A stretch of DNA of 33,969 nt from Sedimentisphaerales bacterium (lineage in GTDB: Bacteria > Planctomycetota > Phycisphaerae > Sedimentisphaerales > Anaerohalosphaeraceae): NCBI GenBank assembly GCA_016930745.1, contig JAFGGE010000179.1, positions 1 to 33,969 of the forward strand, given 5' to 3'. Positions 1 through 7,531 of this stretch are shown in pieces (within the stretch, counting starts at the first letter, position 1; each line of letters begins with the position of its first letter). The notes under the pieces were generated by a model that searched no databases, was not told the DNA's origin, and was given only the letters and a program-made list of their open reading frames with translations. Both the position numbers and the translations under genes were made by a program.

Positions 1-371
1 CGGAGCTTGGGATTTTTCAGGATGTCCTGCAGGCTGCGGACGTCGACGCCGAGCTGGAGCATCTGCTTGCCCGATTCCTGAAGCCGGCCGATCTGCTCGT
101 GCAGTTGCGTCAGGGTCAGCTGGCTGGTCTGCAAATACCGCCCGAGGTTCTCCTGCCCGGTCCTGAGATTGGTTTCCAGGACCTGCCCGGTCTTTTCCTG
201 CGATCCGCGGACCGCCTCAAGCTGCTGCTGTAATAAACCGACCGCGGTACTCTGCCGGACGATCTCCTCTTTCTGGCCCGCCTGGTACCGGATCAGCCAC
301 AGCAGAAGTCCCAGAACCGACAAAACCGCCAGGATTAGAACCACCGCCAGAATTATAATGAGAATCTGCAT
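1..371 (-). CDS. rmuC: RmuC family DNA recombination protein, N-terminal part (cut by window edge)
   Basis: The reverse strand reads from an ATG at 369-371 into an open frame that runs off the left edge, about 123 residues. It starts with one strongly hydrophobic segment (about residues 3-27, ending LLLWLIRY), then a glutamine-rich helical stretch predicted to be coiled coil, and then the RmuC signature around IGRLQESGKQMLQLG and DVRSLQDILKNPKLR. This is the N-terminal anchor and coiled coil of the family; the nuclease-like catalytic domain lies outside the window. RmuC proteins are membrane-anchored and are linked to limiting DNA inversions and recombination. The start is supported by a GGAGGC ribosome-binding site just upstream and by a promoter at 399-427, giving a leader of about 21 nt. 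The family call is confident; the exact biochemical role in this organism is not visible. Confidence 0.85.
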   Translation of the reverse strand, partial: MQILIIILAVVLILAVLSVLGLLLWLIRYQAGQKEEIVRQSTAVGLLQQQLEAVRGSQEKTGQVLETNLRTGQENLGRYLQTSQLTLTQLHEQIGRLQESGKQMLQLGVDVRSLQDILKNPKL

Positions 372-398
372 AAAAGCCTCCAAATTTAGCAGGAAGAG

Positions 399-427
399 AT
401 TATATGGAAAAATGAGGTCAAGGTCAA
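399..427 (-). promoter_or_regulatory. Sigma70-type promoter for rmuC
   Basis: On the reverse strand TTGACC (422-427) and TATAAT (399-404) are separated by exactly 17 bp. The predicted start of transcription is near 392, some 20 nt before the rmuC ATG. Seen directly; activity is inferred. Confidence 0.7.
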
Positions 428-497
428 ATTCCTGTTCTCTTGCAGGACAAACATAATTACTTCATGGTCAAAAGATTGCATTTTACTCGGTTTTCCC

Positions 498-525
498 TTG
501 CAGCCCCATTTGTGCCGTTTATAAT
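498..525 (+). promoter_or_regulatory. Sigma70-type promoter for the beta-helix protein gene
   Basis: TTGCAG (498-503) and a perfect TATAAT (520-525) are spaced 16 bp apart. A start near 532 would give a leader of about 150 nt before the ATG at 682. It diverges from the rmuC promoter. Confidence 0.6.
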
Positions 526-531
526 CAGGGC

Positions 532-667
532 GCTGGGTGATTCCAAACATCACTCGGGTCAAGCGGAGTAGTGCGAGGATGAAATGTGTCGTCGCGAGGA
601 GCCTAAAAGCTGTTTATGTGCGATTCGAGCAGTAGTTGCGCGCATCGTGAATCCAACCATCTTTTTT
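532..667 (+). promoter_or_regulatory. Long, possibly structured 5' leader
   Basis: The stretch between the predicted transcription start and the ribosome-binding site AGGAGGG (668-674) has no open frame of note. It holds two short inverted repeats: GTGAT (537-541) with ATCAC (549-553), and GATTC (622-626) with GAATC (649-653). I do not recognise a known riboswitch core. It may be a regulatory leader or simply an untranslated region. Confidence 0.3.
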
Positions 668-681
668 AGGAGGGCCATGTC

Positions 682-3669
682 ATGTCCAGAAACTCTTTTC
701 TACTCGTTTGTTTGTGTATTGGTCTGGCCGGGTTTCTGCCCGCCGCCACGCTGACCGTGGACGACAGCGGCGGCCAGCCGTACACAAGCATCCAGGACGC
801 TATCGACGACGCCGGTTTGGGGGATACGGTCTATGTCTTTCCCGGCGCGTATCCCGGACCGATCGTGATGAAGGACGGCGTGAACCTGACCGGTTATTCG
901 CCGCATAACACCACCATCGACGGCCAGGGGACCGCGGTGCATGTCGTCGCCTATGACGGCGTCGAACCGGCCACGCTGTCGGGCTTTCGGATTATCGGCT
1001 CTTCCATATCCTCGGCCGGAGGCACCTGGCACTATGGCGGCGTGTATTGCCAGGCCGGCCCGCTGACGATCCGTAACAACATCATCGAAGACAACAAGGC
1101 CGGCATTGCCGTGGGGACCGAAGGCAGGCCGTCCATCATTAACAACACGGTTCTCAATAATACCAACGGGATTATCTTTGCCGCATCCGGATCGCCTTAT
1201 GTGGTACCTTTCCGTGTGGCGTTCATCTATGGCCCGGATCGGGATAACGCCGTCGCCTATGCCAACCTTCTGGAACGCAACGGCTATCAGGTGGATCTGA
1301 TTCCGTTGGATGAGCTGCTCAAAAATCCTCTGCATGGCTATCGCGTCATCCTGATCGGCAGCGACACCGAAGAGGCAGGCTGCCATTGGGCCACCTCCAA
1401 AGAGGTGGCGTATATCGCCGAAAGCGGCAAACCCATTCTGGCCATGGGAGAAGGGGGATACGATTTCCTGGGCCAGCTCCAATTGGCTACCGGCTGTCCG
1501 AACGGATCTCATAGCGATGTATCCACAGAGATGGCCGTCGTCAATCCGGGACACATCATCTTCGATTTTCCCAATCCCATCCCCATTCCGAAAAGTGGTC
1601 TAATCGGCGTATATGAGCGCAGCGGCAGTGTGGAAATCAATCTGGACCCGGTTCCAAAGAATGTGGAGGCATGGGGGCGTTACCCCGACCAGGTTGGAAA
1701 GCATTACCTGTTAACCAGGGAAAACCAGCGGTATACTTTCTGGGGTTTTACCGGCACAGCAAAAGCCCTGACCGAACTCGGCGCCGATCTGTTTATCAAT
1801 GTGATTCGCTATATCGGCCGCTCCTGTTATCCCAATCTGCCGGATCCCGAACTGGTCGCCACCGGCGGCGAGGTGCTGCCGGACAACATGATCCGATACC
1901 GTCTGCGGGTGGACAACTGGTACAGCTTTCCGGAGGAATTGTTCGATCCCATTCACACCGATCCGCCGTGCGTGTCGCGCGTCGATCTGAATATCCATAC
2001 GGAAGAGGGTACTCAGATCTACGGATTCTGTTCCCTGGGCTCGCCGGAAGGACTGACAAATTTGTGGTTTGGTTACCCGGCCGATGAACCGGCGCCGGCG
2101 GTCTACATTGAAATCGTGGATCGTCTGTGCGGCACCGTCTGGCGATCGAATCTGGTTACGCCGCAGATTGAACCACGAGTCACCCACACAATCATGAACA
2201 ATATTATCGTCGACAATACAACAGGCATCTTTTACTACGCTTACAACGGCGAAGGACAGATTCTCTACAACGATGTATGGAACAATTCTTTCCGGAATTA
2301 CCATAACAACCATACCGGCTCGACCTTTCTTCCCTTACCCGGCACCGGCCAGATCAGCGCCGATCCATTGTTTGATCCGGAATACCCCGGCTTCTATTAC
2401 CTGACCGACGTATCCCCCTGCAAGGACACCGGCAATCCCGCTCCTTCGTACAACGATCCCGACGGCACCCGAAACGACATGGGCGTCTGGGGCGGTCCGG
2501 AGGCCGGCGGGCCGACAACCCATCCCGGCTCGGGTTTTATCTTTACTACCATCGGCAATATCCCAACGTCCGAGATCGTACAGGATGCCGGAAATCCTTC
2601 CCACGGTCTGGCGGTTGTCGATCCGTCCACGGCGTCGGATCTGGCGATTCCCGCCTATCTGGATGCGCCGTTTGGATCGAGCCTGCGGATTCACGGCCTG
2701 TTCGGGGATGTCGATATCGCCAACGGCCTGCGGTACTACCAGATCCTGATCGCGCCCTGGCCCGATGAAAACACGCCGCCGGATGCGGGAGATTACGAGC
2801 CGATCACCACGGCCCTGCACAAAGTCCGCTATCTTCCCCAGCCGGACGGTACGGTCCTGACCGAAGTCGTCCAGCTTGGCCCCAAAGAAGTGGGTGGTGT
2901 CTCTAATGTGTACGAGCTGACCTATAACGGCTGGTGGTCCAGTATTGACCTGCGTATCCTCTTAAACACAAATGGACTGCCCAATGGAAAATACACCCTG
3001 ACCTATAAAGCCTATCGCCCCATCGTCATTTACCCCATCGGAACGATCCTTCTGCAGATGGCCCTGGCCCCGAACGATCTGGATCATCTGACGATTCTGG
3101 TCAACAACAGTCCCGTGGAAGCGGTCATTCATAATGTCAAGTACGATCCTTCCAGTCCGAATTGGGATCCGGCTACCGACGGGGAAATTCCGGAATGCGG
3201 GATCATCAGCCTGCAAGACGACACGGAGAACCTGCGGTTTACCATCACCGCCAGACACCCCGACGGGTATTTGCGGCACTGGATTCTGGATGCCTTATGG
3301 GGCAAGAACCATTACGCCGGGGTTATCGCCCAGGATTCCTACCCGGGAACGGTTCCGCCGGACAATTGGCCGGGTGTGATCAACCAGGAATTCAGTTCCG
3401 AAGACGGTTCGCTGGAGCCCTGGCAGCGATGCGCCTACCAGTTCCGGCTCCGTGCCTATACCAGAACCACGAACGGCTATGGGTATCTGTACAGCACCAT
3501 CTATAAATACAGCGATGAGTTCAACGACCACTATTTCATCGATTTCAGCGATTGCGGCTGGTGCGGCGGCGCCGATGTCAATCGCAGCGGAAGGGTTGAT
3601 TTGGGCGATCTGGCCCGTGTTGCCGCCGAATGGCTCAACGAATGCGGACCGGATTGTCCTGTCCCGTAA
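682..3669 (+). CDS. Secreted beta-helix protein with inserted Rossmann/GATase-like domain and dockerin-like tail
   Basis: A 995-residue exported protein. Residues 1-22 are a signal peptide (hydrophobic LLVCLCIGLAGFLPAA). Residues 24-170 are a right-handed parallel beta-helix (DDSGGQPYTSIQDAID, later NNIIEDN, NNTVLNN). From about 175 to 380 the helix is broken by an alpha/beta domain with the look of a ThuA/type-1 glutamine amidotransferase fold (VAFIYGPDRDN, VILIGSDT, GKPILAMGEGGYDF, YTFWGF); no catalytic Cys-His-Glu triad is evident. Beta-helix motifs return at 503-535 (MNNIIVDNTTGI). A beta-rich region of unknown type follows, and the end is one dockerin-like EF-hand motif at about 963-987 (DVNRSGRVDLGDLARVAAEW). 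The ATG at 682 has AGGAGGG 7 nt upstream; the ATG at 677 is out of frame. It is a single-gene unit ending at the terminator at 3694. Substrate unknown; polysaccharide binding or lysis is only a guess. Confidence 0.85.
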   Translation: MSRNSFLLVCLCIGLAGFLPAATLTVDDSGGQPYTSIQDAIDDAGLGDTVYVFPGAYPGPIVMKDGVNLTGYSPHNTTIDGQGTAVHVVAYDGVEPATLSGFRIIGSSISSAGGTWHYGGVYCQAGPLTIRNNIIEDNKAGIAVGTEGRPSIINNTVLNNTNGIIFAASGSPYVVPFRVAFIYGPDRDNAVAYANLLERNGYQVDLIPLDELLKNPLHGYRVILIGSDTEEAGCHWATSKEVAYIAESGKPILAMGEGGYDFLGQLQLATGCPNGSHSDVSTEMAVVNPGHIIFDFPNPIPIPKSGLIGVYERSGSVEINLDPVPKNVEAWGRYPDQVGKHYLLTRENQRYTFWGFTGTAKALTELGADLFINVIRYIGRSCYPNLPDPELVATGGEVLPDNMIRYRLRVDNWYSFPEELFDPIHTDPPCVSRVDLNIHTEEGTQIYGFCSLGSPEGLTNLWFGYPADEPAPAVYIEIVDRLCGTVWRSNLVTPQIEPRVTHTIMNNIIVDNTTGIFYYAYNGEGQILYNDVWNNSFRNYHNNHTGSTFLPLPGTGQISADPLFDPEYPGFYYLTDVSPCKDTGNPAPSYNDPDGTRNDMGVWGGPEAGGPTTHPGSGFIFTTIGNIPTSEIVQDAGNPSHGLAVVDPSTASDLAIPAYLDAPFGSSLRIHGLFGDVDIANGLRYYQILIAPWPDENTPPDAGDYEPITTALHKVRYLPQPDGTVLTEVVQLGPKEVGGVSNVYELTYNGWWSSIDLRILLNTNGLPNGKYTLTYKAYRPIVIYPIGTILLQMALAPNDLDHLTILVNNSPVEAVIHNVKYDPSSPNWDPATDGEIPECGIISLQDDTENLRFTITARHPDGYLRHWILDALWGKNHYAGVIAQDSYPGTVPPDNWPGVINQEFSSEDGSLEPWQRCAYQFRLRAYTRTTNGYGYLYSTIYKYSDEFNDHYFIDFSDCGWCGGADVNRSGRVDLGDLARVAAEWLNECGPDCPVP

Positions 3670-3693
3670 AGAACATCATTGAATCAATACTAC

Positions 3694-3739
3694 AAAGGGC
3701 GACAGGTTCCTAATTTGGGCCTGTCGCCTTTCTCTTTTT
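3694..3739 (+). terminator. Rho-independent terminator
   Basis: GGCGACAGG (3698-3706) pairs perfectly with CCTGTCGCC (3720-3728), with a 13-nt loop, followed by a T-rich run TTTCTCTTTTT. It lies 25 bp after the beta-helix gene stop. Confidence 0.9.
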
Positions 3740-4148
3740 GAGTTCCAATATTCCTTCCGGGAACAATTTATGTTACATTTTTCACAATAAGCGATCGTCG
3801 TAACCGGCAGAATCGCTACAATTCAATGCAGTTGGATTTTTTTGGAACGAAAAACAGGAAAATTCCCTGATAACCTGTAATAAATTCTCCCTATCAAGAC
3901 TCTTAACCGGTAGACAGAATGTTCTTTGAAATGCGAACGAACCGATCGAGAACACAGAGTTTCGCCACAAACTGCGGCGGCACGGGGGGATCTGCCGCCA
4001 GACAACGGTCTGTTCTGTGATGTATTGCGGATACAGCACGATTGGCAAACCCGGATCAGTAACTCTCCTCCTTCTCCTCCTCCTGAATTCGGGACTGTTG
4101 CATTGTCTCCAACCCAGGCAATGCTATCGAATCGTGTTGACCCAAAAA

Positions 4149-4180
4149 GGCCGCCGGCGCAATGCCGACGGCCCTTTCTC
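4149..4180 (+). terminator. Terminator-like hairpin, possibly bidirectional
   Basis: GGCCGCCGGC (4149-4158) pairs with GCCGACGGCC (4164-4173) with one C-A mismatch and a 5-nt loop. It is followed by CTTTCTCTT on the plus strand and flanked by an A-run (CCCAAAAA) on the left, which would be a T-run for minus-strand transcription. No protein gene ends just before it, so its purpose is unclear. Confidence 0.55.
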
Positions 4181-4224
4181 TTCTGTACAGTTCGGCTTTG
4201 TTTCACTCCGTGAACGGCTTGTCT

Positions 4225-4248
4225 TCTACCTCTACCTCTATCTCTATT
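4225..4248. repeat. Short tandem hexamer repeat (TCTAYY x4)
   Basis: Four consecutive hexamers: TCTACC, TCTACC, TCTATC, TCTATT. It lies in non-coding DNA, 65 bp before the promoter of the DUF1549 operon. It could vary in copy number by slippage. Confidence 0.6.
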
Positions 4249-4309
4249 GCCGATCGCCAGAAAACTTCCTATGCTCAAATCCACAAGGCTTTTATAAATA
4301 CCTCCAATT

Positions 4310-4318
4310 TGGTATAAT
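4310..4318 (+). promoter_or_regulatory. Extended -10 promoter for the DUF1549-DUF1501-PPC operon
   Basis: TGGTATAAT is a perfect extended -10 element (TG-n-TATAAT). The matching -35 is poor (TTTATA at 4291-4296), as expected for extended -10 promoters. The leader to the ATG at 4479 would be about 155 nt. Confidence 0.5.
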
Positions 4319-4478
4319 GAATGAGTGTTTGACGCAAAAGAGCCTGATCAGGGAAATAAACCGCCATAATCCGGCGTTTATCCCAGGCGGATGGATCGCT
4401 TTCGTATTTGTCTGTTGGGAATGGGGATGGAAACAATACCCTGCAGAAATTGAGTTTTTCTCGGATTGAAGGTTTTTC

Positions 4479-6089
4479 ATGGGAATCCGATGGAGTATCC
4501 CGGTAATGGCTATGGCGCTGGCCTGCGTTTTTGCCCAGGGGCAGCCGGAAAAAAAAGCCCAGGCCGGTCCTTCGGAACCGGCCCTGATTCGGGCTATCCT
4601 CGAAAACCAGCCCAAAAGCCGGATCGATGAACTGGTTTTCGGCAGATTGGAACGGATGGGCATTACCCCGGCGGATTTCTGTACGGATGCGGTTTTCGTC
4701 CGCCGGGCATATCTGGATGTCATCGGTACACTTCCCACGGCTCAAGAGGCCCGAAGATTCCTGCTGGATCGAAACCTGAACAAACGAGATGAACTGATTG
4801 ACCGGCTTTTGGAACGGGAGGAATTTGCCGATTATTGGGCGATGAAATGGGGGGACCTTCTCCGCGTAAAGGCCGAATTTCCCATCAATTTGTGGCCCAA
4901 CGCGGTACAGGCCTACCATCGCTGGATCCGGACCTGCATTCGTGAAAATAAACCGTATGACCGGTTCGTTCGGGAGATGCTGACCGCCAACGGAAGCAAT
5001 TTCCGCGACCCCCCTGTAAACTTCTACCGGGCGGTTCAGAGCAAAGATCCTCGGACCATCGCTCAGGCCGTGGCGTTGACTTTTATGGGAACCCGAGCGG
5101 AAAACTGGGAAACCGGCAAGCTCGAAAAAATGAGCGTTTTTTTCTCGCAGATCGGTTATAAATCTACGGGGGAGTGGAAAGAGGAGATTGTCGCCTTCGA
5201 TCCGAGTCAAGCACATACTCCTTCTTCGGAAGAGGAGACAATTCTGGCATTTTTTCCCGATGGAACCCGGGCTCGTCTGGCTCCGGGACAAGATCCCAGG
5301 GAAGTATTTGCCGATTGGCTCATTGATCCAAAAAATCCGTGGTTCACAAGGAACATTGTAAACCGCATCTGGTACTGGCTGTTGGGGCGGGGCATCATTC
5401 ATGAGCCGGACGATATCCGCTCAGACAACCCGCCTTCCAATCCACAATTGCTATCCTACCTCGAACAGGAATTGATCAGGAACCATTATGACCTCAAGCA
5501 ACTCTTTCGGCTCATCCTGAATTCGCGGGCTTACCAGCTTTCCTGCATTCCTAAAACCGACTCGTCGGATGCCCAAGCCAATTTCGCCTGCTATCCCCTG
5601 CGGCGATTGGAAGCGGAGGTGCTGATTGATGCCTTAAACCAGGTCACCGGGACTACGGAGAAATATTCCAGCGCCATTCCGGAGCCGTTTACGTTTATTC
5701 CGGAAGAGCAGCGGTCCATCGCCCTGGCCGACGGCAGTATTACCAGTTCGTTTCTGGAATTGTTCGGTCGGCCGGCGCGCGATACCGGTCTGGAATCGGA
5801 ACGGAACAACAGTCCCACGGCTTCCCAACGACTGCATATGCTCAATTCCAGCCATATCCAGCGTAAGATCGAACAAAGCGCCAGGCTTCGAACACTGATG
5901 CAATCCAAAGGCGGCTCGCGTGAGATTGCCAACAACTTATATTTGACGATTCTTTCCCGTTATCCAACAGAAGAAGAGTTAAAAATAGTACAAGAATACT
6001 CACAATCCGGCAGTGTCAAAGGGCGCGAGGCCATGATTGATCTGGTCTGGGCATTGATCAATAGTACAGAATTTCTTTATCGGCACTAA
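4479..6089 (+). CDS. DUF1549 and DUF1553 domain protein, short form without cytochrome c domain
   Basis: A 536-residue exported protein of a family greatly expanded in Planctomycetota. After a signal peptide (residues 1-20), residues about 46-240 are DUF1549 (RIDELVFGRLERMGI, VRRAYLDVIGTLPT, EEFADYWAMKWGDLLRVKAE, VNFYRAVQSKDP) and about 270-520 are DUF1553 (DWLIDPKNPWFTRNIVNRIW, LLGRGIIHEPDDIR, ARDTGLESERNNSPTASQRL). Many relatives are 700-1000 residues with an N-terminal cytochrome c domain and a CxxCH-like motif in DUF1549; here both are missing and the corresponding place reads FMGTRAENWETGKLEKM. A GAAGG ribosome-binding site sits 6 nt before the ATG. It is the first gene of an operon with the DUF1501 and PPC proteins (27 and 14 bp gaps). 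Biochemical function of the family is not established; a surface-located role is inferred from signal peptide and context. Confidence 0.9.
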   Translation: MGIRWSIPVMAMALACVFAQGQPEKKAQAGPSEPALIRAILENQPKSRIDELVFGRLERMGITPADFCTDAVFVRRAYLDVIGTLPTAQEARRFLLDRNLNKRDELIDRLLEREEFADYWAMKWGDLLRVKAEFPINLWPNAVQAYHRWIRTCIRENKPYDRFVREMLTANGSNFRDPPVNFYRAVQSKDPRTIAQAVALTFMGTRAENWETGKLEKMSVFFSQIGYKSTGEWKEEIVAFDPSQAHTPSSEEETILAFFPDGTRARLAPGQDPREVFADWLIDPKNPWFTRNIVNRIWYWLLGRGIIHEPDDIRSDNPPSNPQLLSYLEQELIRNHYDLKQLFRLILNSRAYQLSCIPKTDSSDAQANFACYPLRRLEAEVLIDALNQVTGTTEKYSSAIPEPFTFIPEEQRSIALADGSITSSFLELFGRPARDTGLESERNNSPTASQRLHMLNSSHIQRKIEQSARLRTLMQSKGGSREIANNLYLTILSRYPTEEELKIVQEYSQSGSVKGREAMIDLVWALINSTEFLYRH

Positions 6090-6116
6090 TCGTATGGTAA
6101 AACAAAGGAACACAAA

Positions 6117-7517
6117 ATGAGTTCAGAGGGGAATCCAGGCGTTCCATCGATATGCATCAGGCTGACCGATAAAAAAACAGGATGGCATGACAGGTCGATT
6201 TCTAGACGGGAAGCGATGCAATGGGCTATTGCAGGAACGGCGGGATTATGTATCACAGGTGGAATGCGATTTCCTGTTCTGGCAAATACGAAAACGACAA
6301 AATCCAAAGCGCGTGCCAAATCCGTCATTCAGATCTGGATGTGGGGAGGTCCGGCGCATCTGGATACCTTCGATCCCAAGCCGGATGCGGGAAACGACTA
6401 TTGCGGCCCATTTACCAAGCCCATAGCGACCAATGTGGATGGAATCCGGATCAATGAGCTATTGCCTTTGCTGGCAAAGCAGGCCGACAAGTACTCCATC
6501 ATCCGCAGCATGACCCACGGCAATAACAGCCATGAAACGGCCTCGTACCTCGTTCAGACCGGGCGCAAGCCCGGCGATGGGCAGGTCTATCCCTGTGTCG
6601 GGGCGGTGACGGCGCTGTTCAAAGGATACGACGCCGGTTATGCCGGCCTGATCCCCCCCTACATCGTTTTAACCGGAACGCAGGGCCGCTTTTCCGAGGC
6701 GGGTTTTCTGGGCTCCAAATACAAACCCTTTGCGACCGGCGGAGACCCGGCTAAAACGCCCTTTGTGGTCGAGGGTGTCGTAGCACAAGGCGTTACCGAG
6801 GCACGGCAAAAAAGCCGTCGGCAGCTTCTGCAAAAGCTGGATCCTCTGCGTCAATCCCTGCAGGGTAGTCCCCCGATAACGGCATTGGAACAATGTGAAA
6901 AACAGGCCTATGATCTGATTCTCGGCGATGCGGGCAAGGTATTTGACCTGTCGGGAGAAAAAAAAGAGCTGCGGGACCAATACGGCATGAATACCTTTGG
7001 CCAGTCCTGTCTGACAGCGCGGCGGCTGGTCGAACGGGGAGTTCCGTATGTGACGATCAACTACAAGGGCTGGGATACGCACAAGGAGCATTTCCAGGCC
7101 ATGCGAAGAAAACTGCCGGAGCTCGATAAAGGTTTTGCGACGCTCTTGCAGGATTTATCCGACAGGGGCCTTCTGGACAGCACGATTGTCTGGTGGGGCG
7201 GCGAATTTGGACGCACGCCCAGGGTCGACTGGCAGGCCCCCTGGAACGGCGGACGAAGCCATTACGGCAAGGTCTTTTCCACGGTTGTCGCCGGCGGCGG
7301 ATTCAAGGGAGGGCATGTTGTCGGGGCTTCGGACGAGAAAGGAGAAACCGTAAAAGAGAGGCCGGTCTATCCGGTGGACCTGATCGGCAGCATATACGAG
7401 CTTCTGGGGATCGATCCGGAGGCCAGGCTGCCCCATCCCCAGGGTCTGACTATCCGGGCGACACCCACTCCCGCGGACGGAGAAACCGTGGGAGGACGTC
7501 TGACAGAGATCATGTGA
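6117..7517 (+). CDS. DUF1501 domain protein (alkaline phosphatase/sulfatase-like fold), Tat-exported
   Basis: A 466-residue protein. Its N-terminus has a Tat-like signal: SISRREAM around residues 27-34, followed by a hydrophobic stretch AIAGTAGLCITGGM. DUF1501 features follow: VIQIWMWGGPAHLDTFDPKP, IIRSMTHGNNSHETASYLVQ, GVPYVTINYKGWDTH, DSTIVWWGGEFGRTP, NGGRSHYGKVFSTVVAGGG and the final YPVDLIGSIYELLGID. Asp, His and Glu residues in these motifs match the metal-site layout of the alkaline phosphatase superfamily, although no substrate is established for DUF1501. AAAGGA precedes the ATG by about 8 nt. In Planctomycetota this family is routinely encoded next to DUF1549/DUF1553 partners, as here. 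The two probably act as one exported system. Confidence 0.92.
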   Translation: MSSEGNPGVPSICIRLTDKKTGWHDRSISRREAMQWAIAGTAGLCITGGMRFPVLANTKTTKSKARAKSVIQIWMWGGPAHLDTFDPKPDAGNDYCGPFTKPIATNVDGIRINELLPLLAKQADKYSIIRSMTHGNNSHETASYLVQTGRKPGDGQVYPCVGAVTALFKGYDAGYAGLIPPYIVLTGTQGRFSEAGFLGSKYKPFATGGDPAKTPFVVEGVVAQGVTEARQKSRRQLLQKLDPLRQSLQGSPPITALEQCEKQAYDLILGDAGKVFDLSGEKKELRDQYGMNTFGQSCLTARRLVERGVPYVTINYKGWDTHKEHFQAMRRKLPELDKGFATLLQDLSDRGLLDSTIVWWGGEFGRTPRVDWQAPWNGGRSHYGKVFSTVVAGGGFKGGHVVGASDEKGETVKERPVYPVDLIGSIYELLGIDPEARLPHPQGLTIRATPTPADGETVGGRLTEIM

Positions 7518-7531
7518 ACCAGGAGAAATTC

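Larger units (their letters stand above)
3740..4478. other. Gene-free stretch rich in inverted repeats; possible non-coding RNA
   Basis: No frame here looks like a protein: the longest ones overlap each other, are rich in Arg/Cys/Pro/Ser and lack recognisable motifs. The plus strand holds hairpins GGCGGCA (3976-3982)/TGCCGCC (3993-3999) and GCATTG (4100-4105)/CAATGC (4119-4124), followed by the terminator-like hairpin at 4149-4173. CT-rich tracts lie at about 4064-4084 and 4225-4248. The last 160 bp hold the promoter and leader of the next operon. A transcript ending near 4180 is an inference; no clear promoter for it was found. Confidence 0.4.

Noticed and set aside
3823..4284. 153-codon minus-strand frame in the 3.7-4.5 kb gap
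   Set aside because: Arg/Ser/Cys-rich, crosses the terminator hairpin at 4149, and has no motif or ribosome-binding site.
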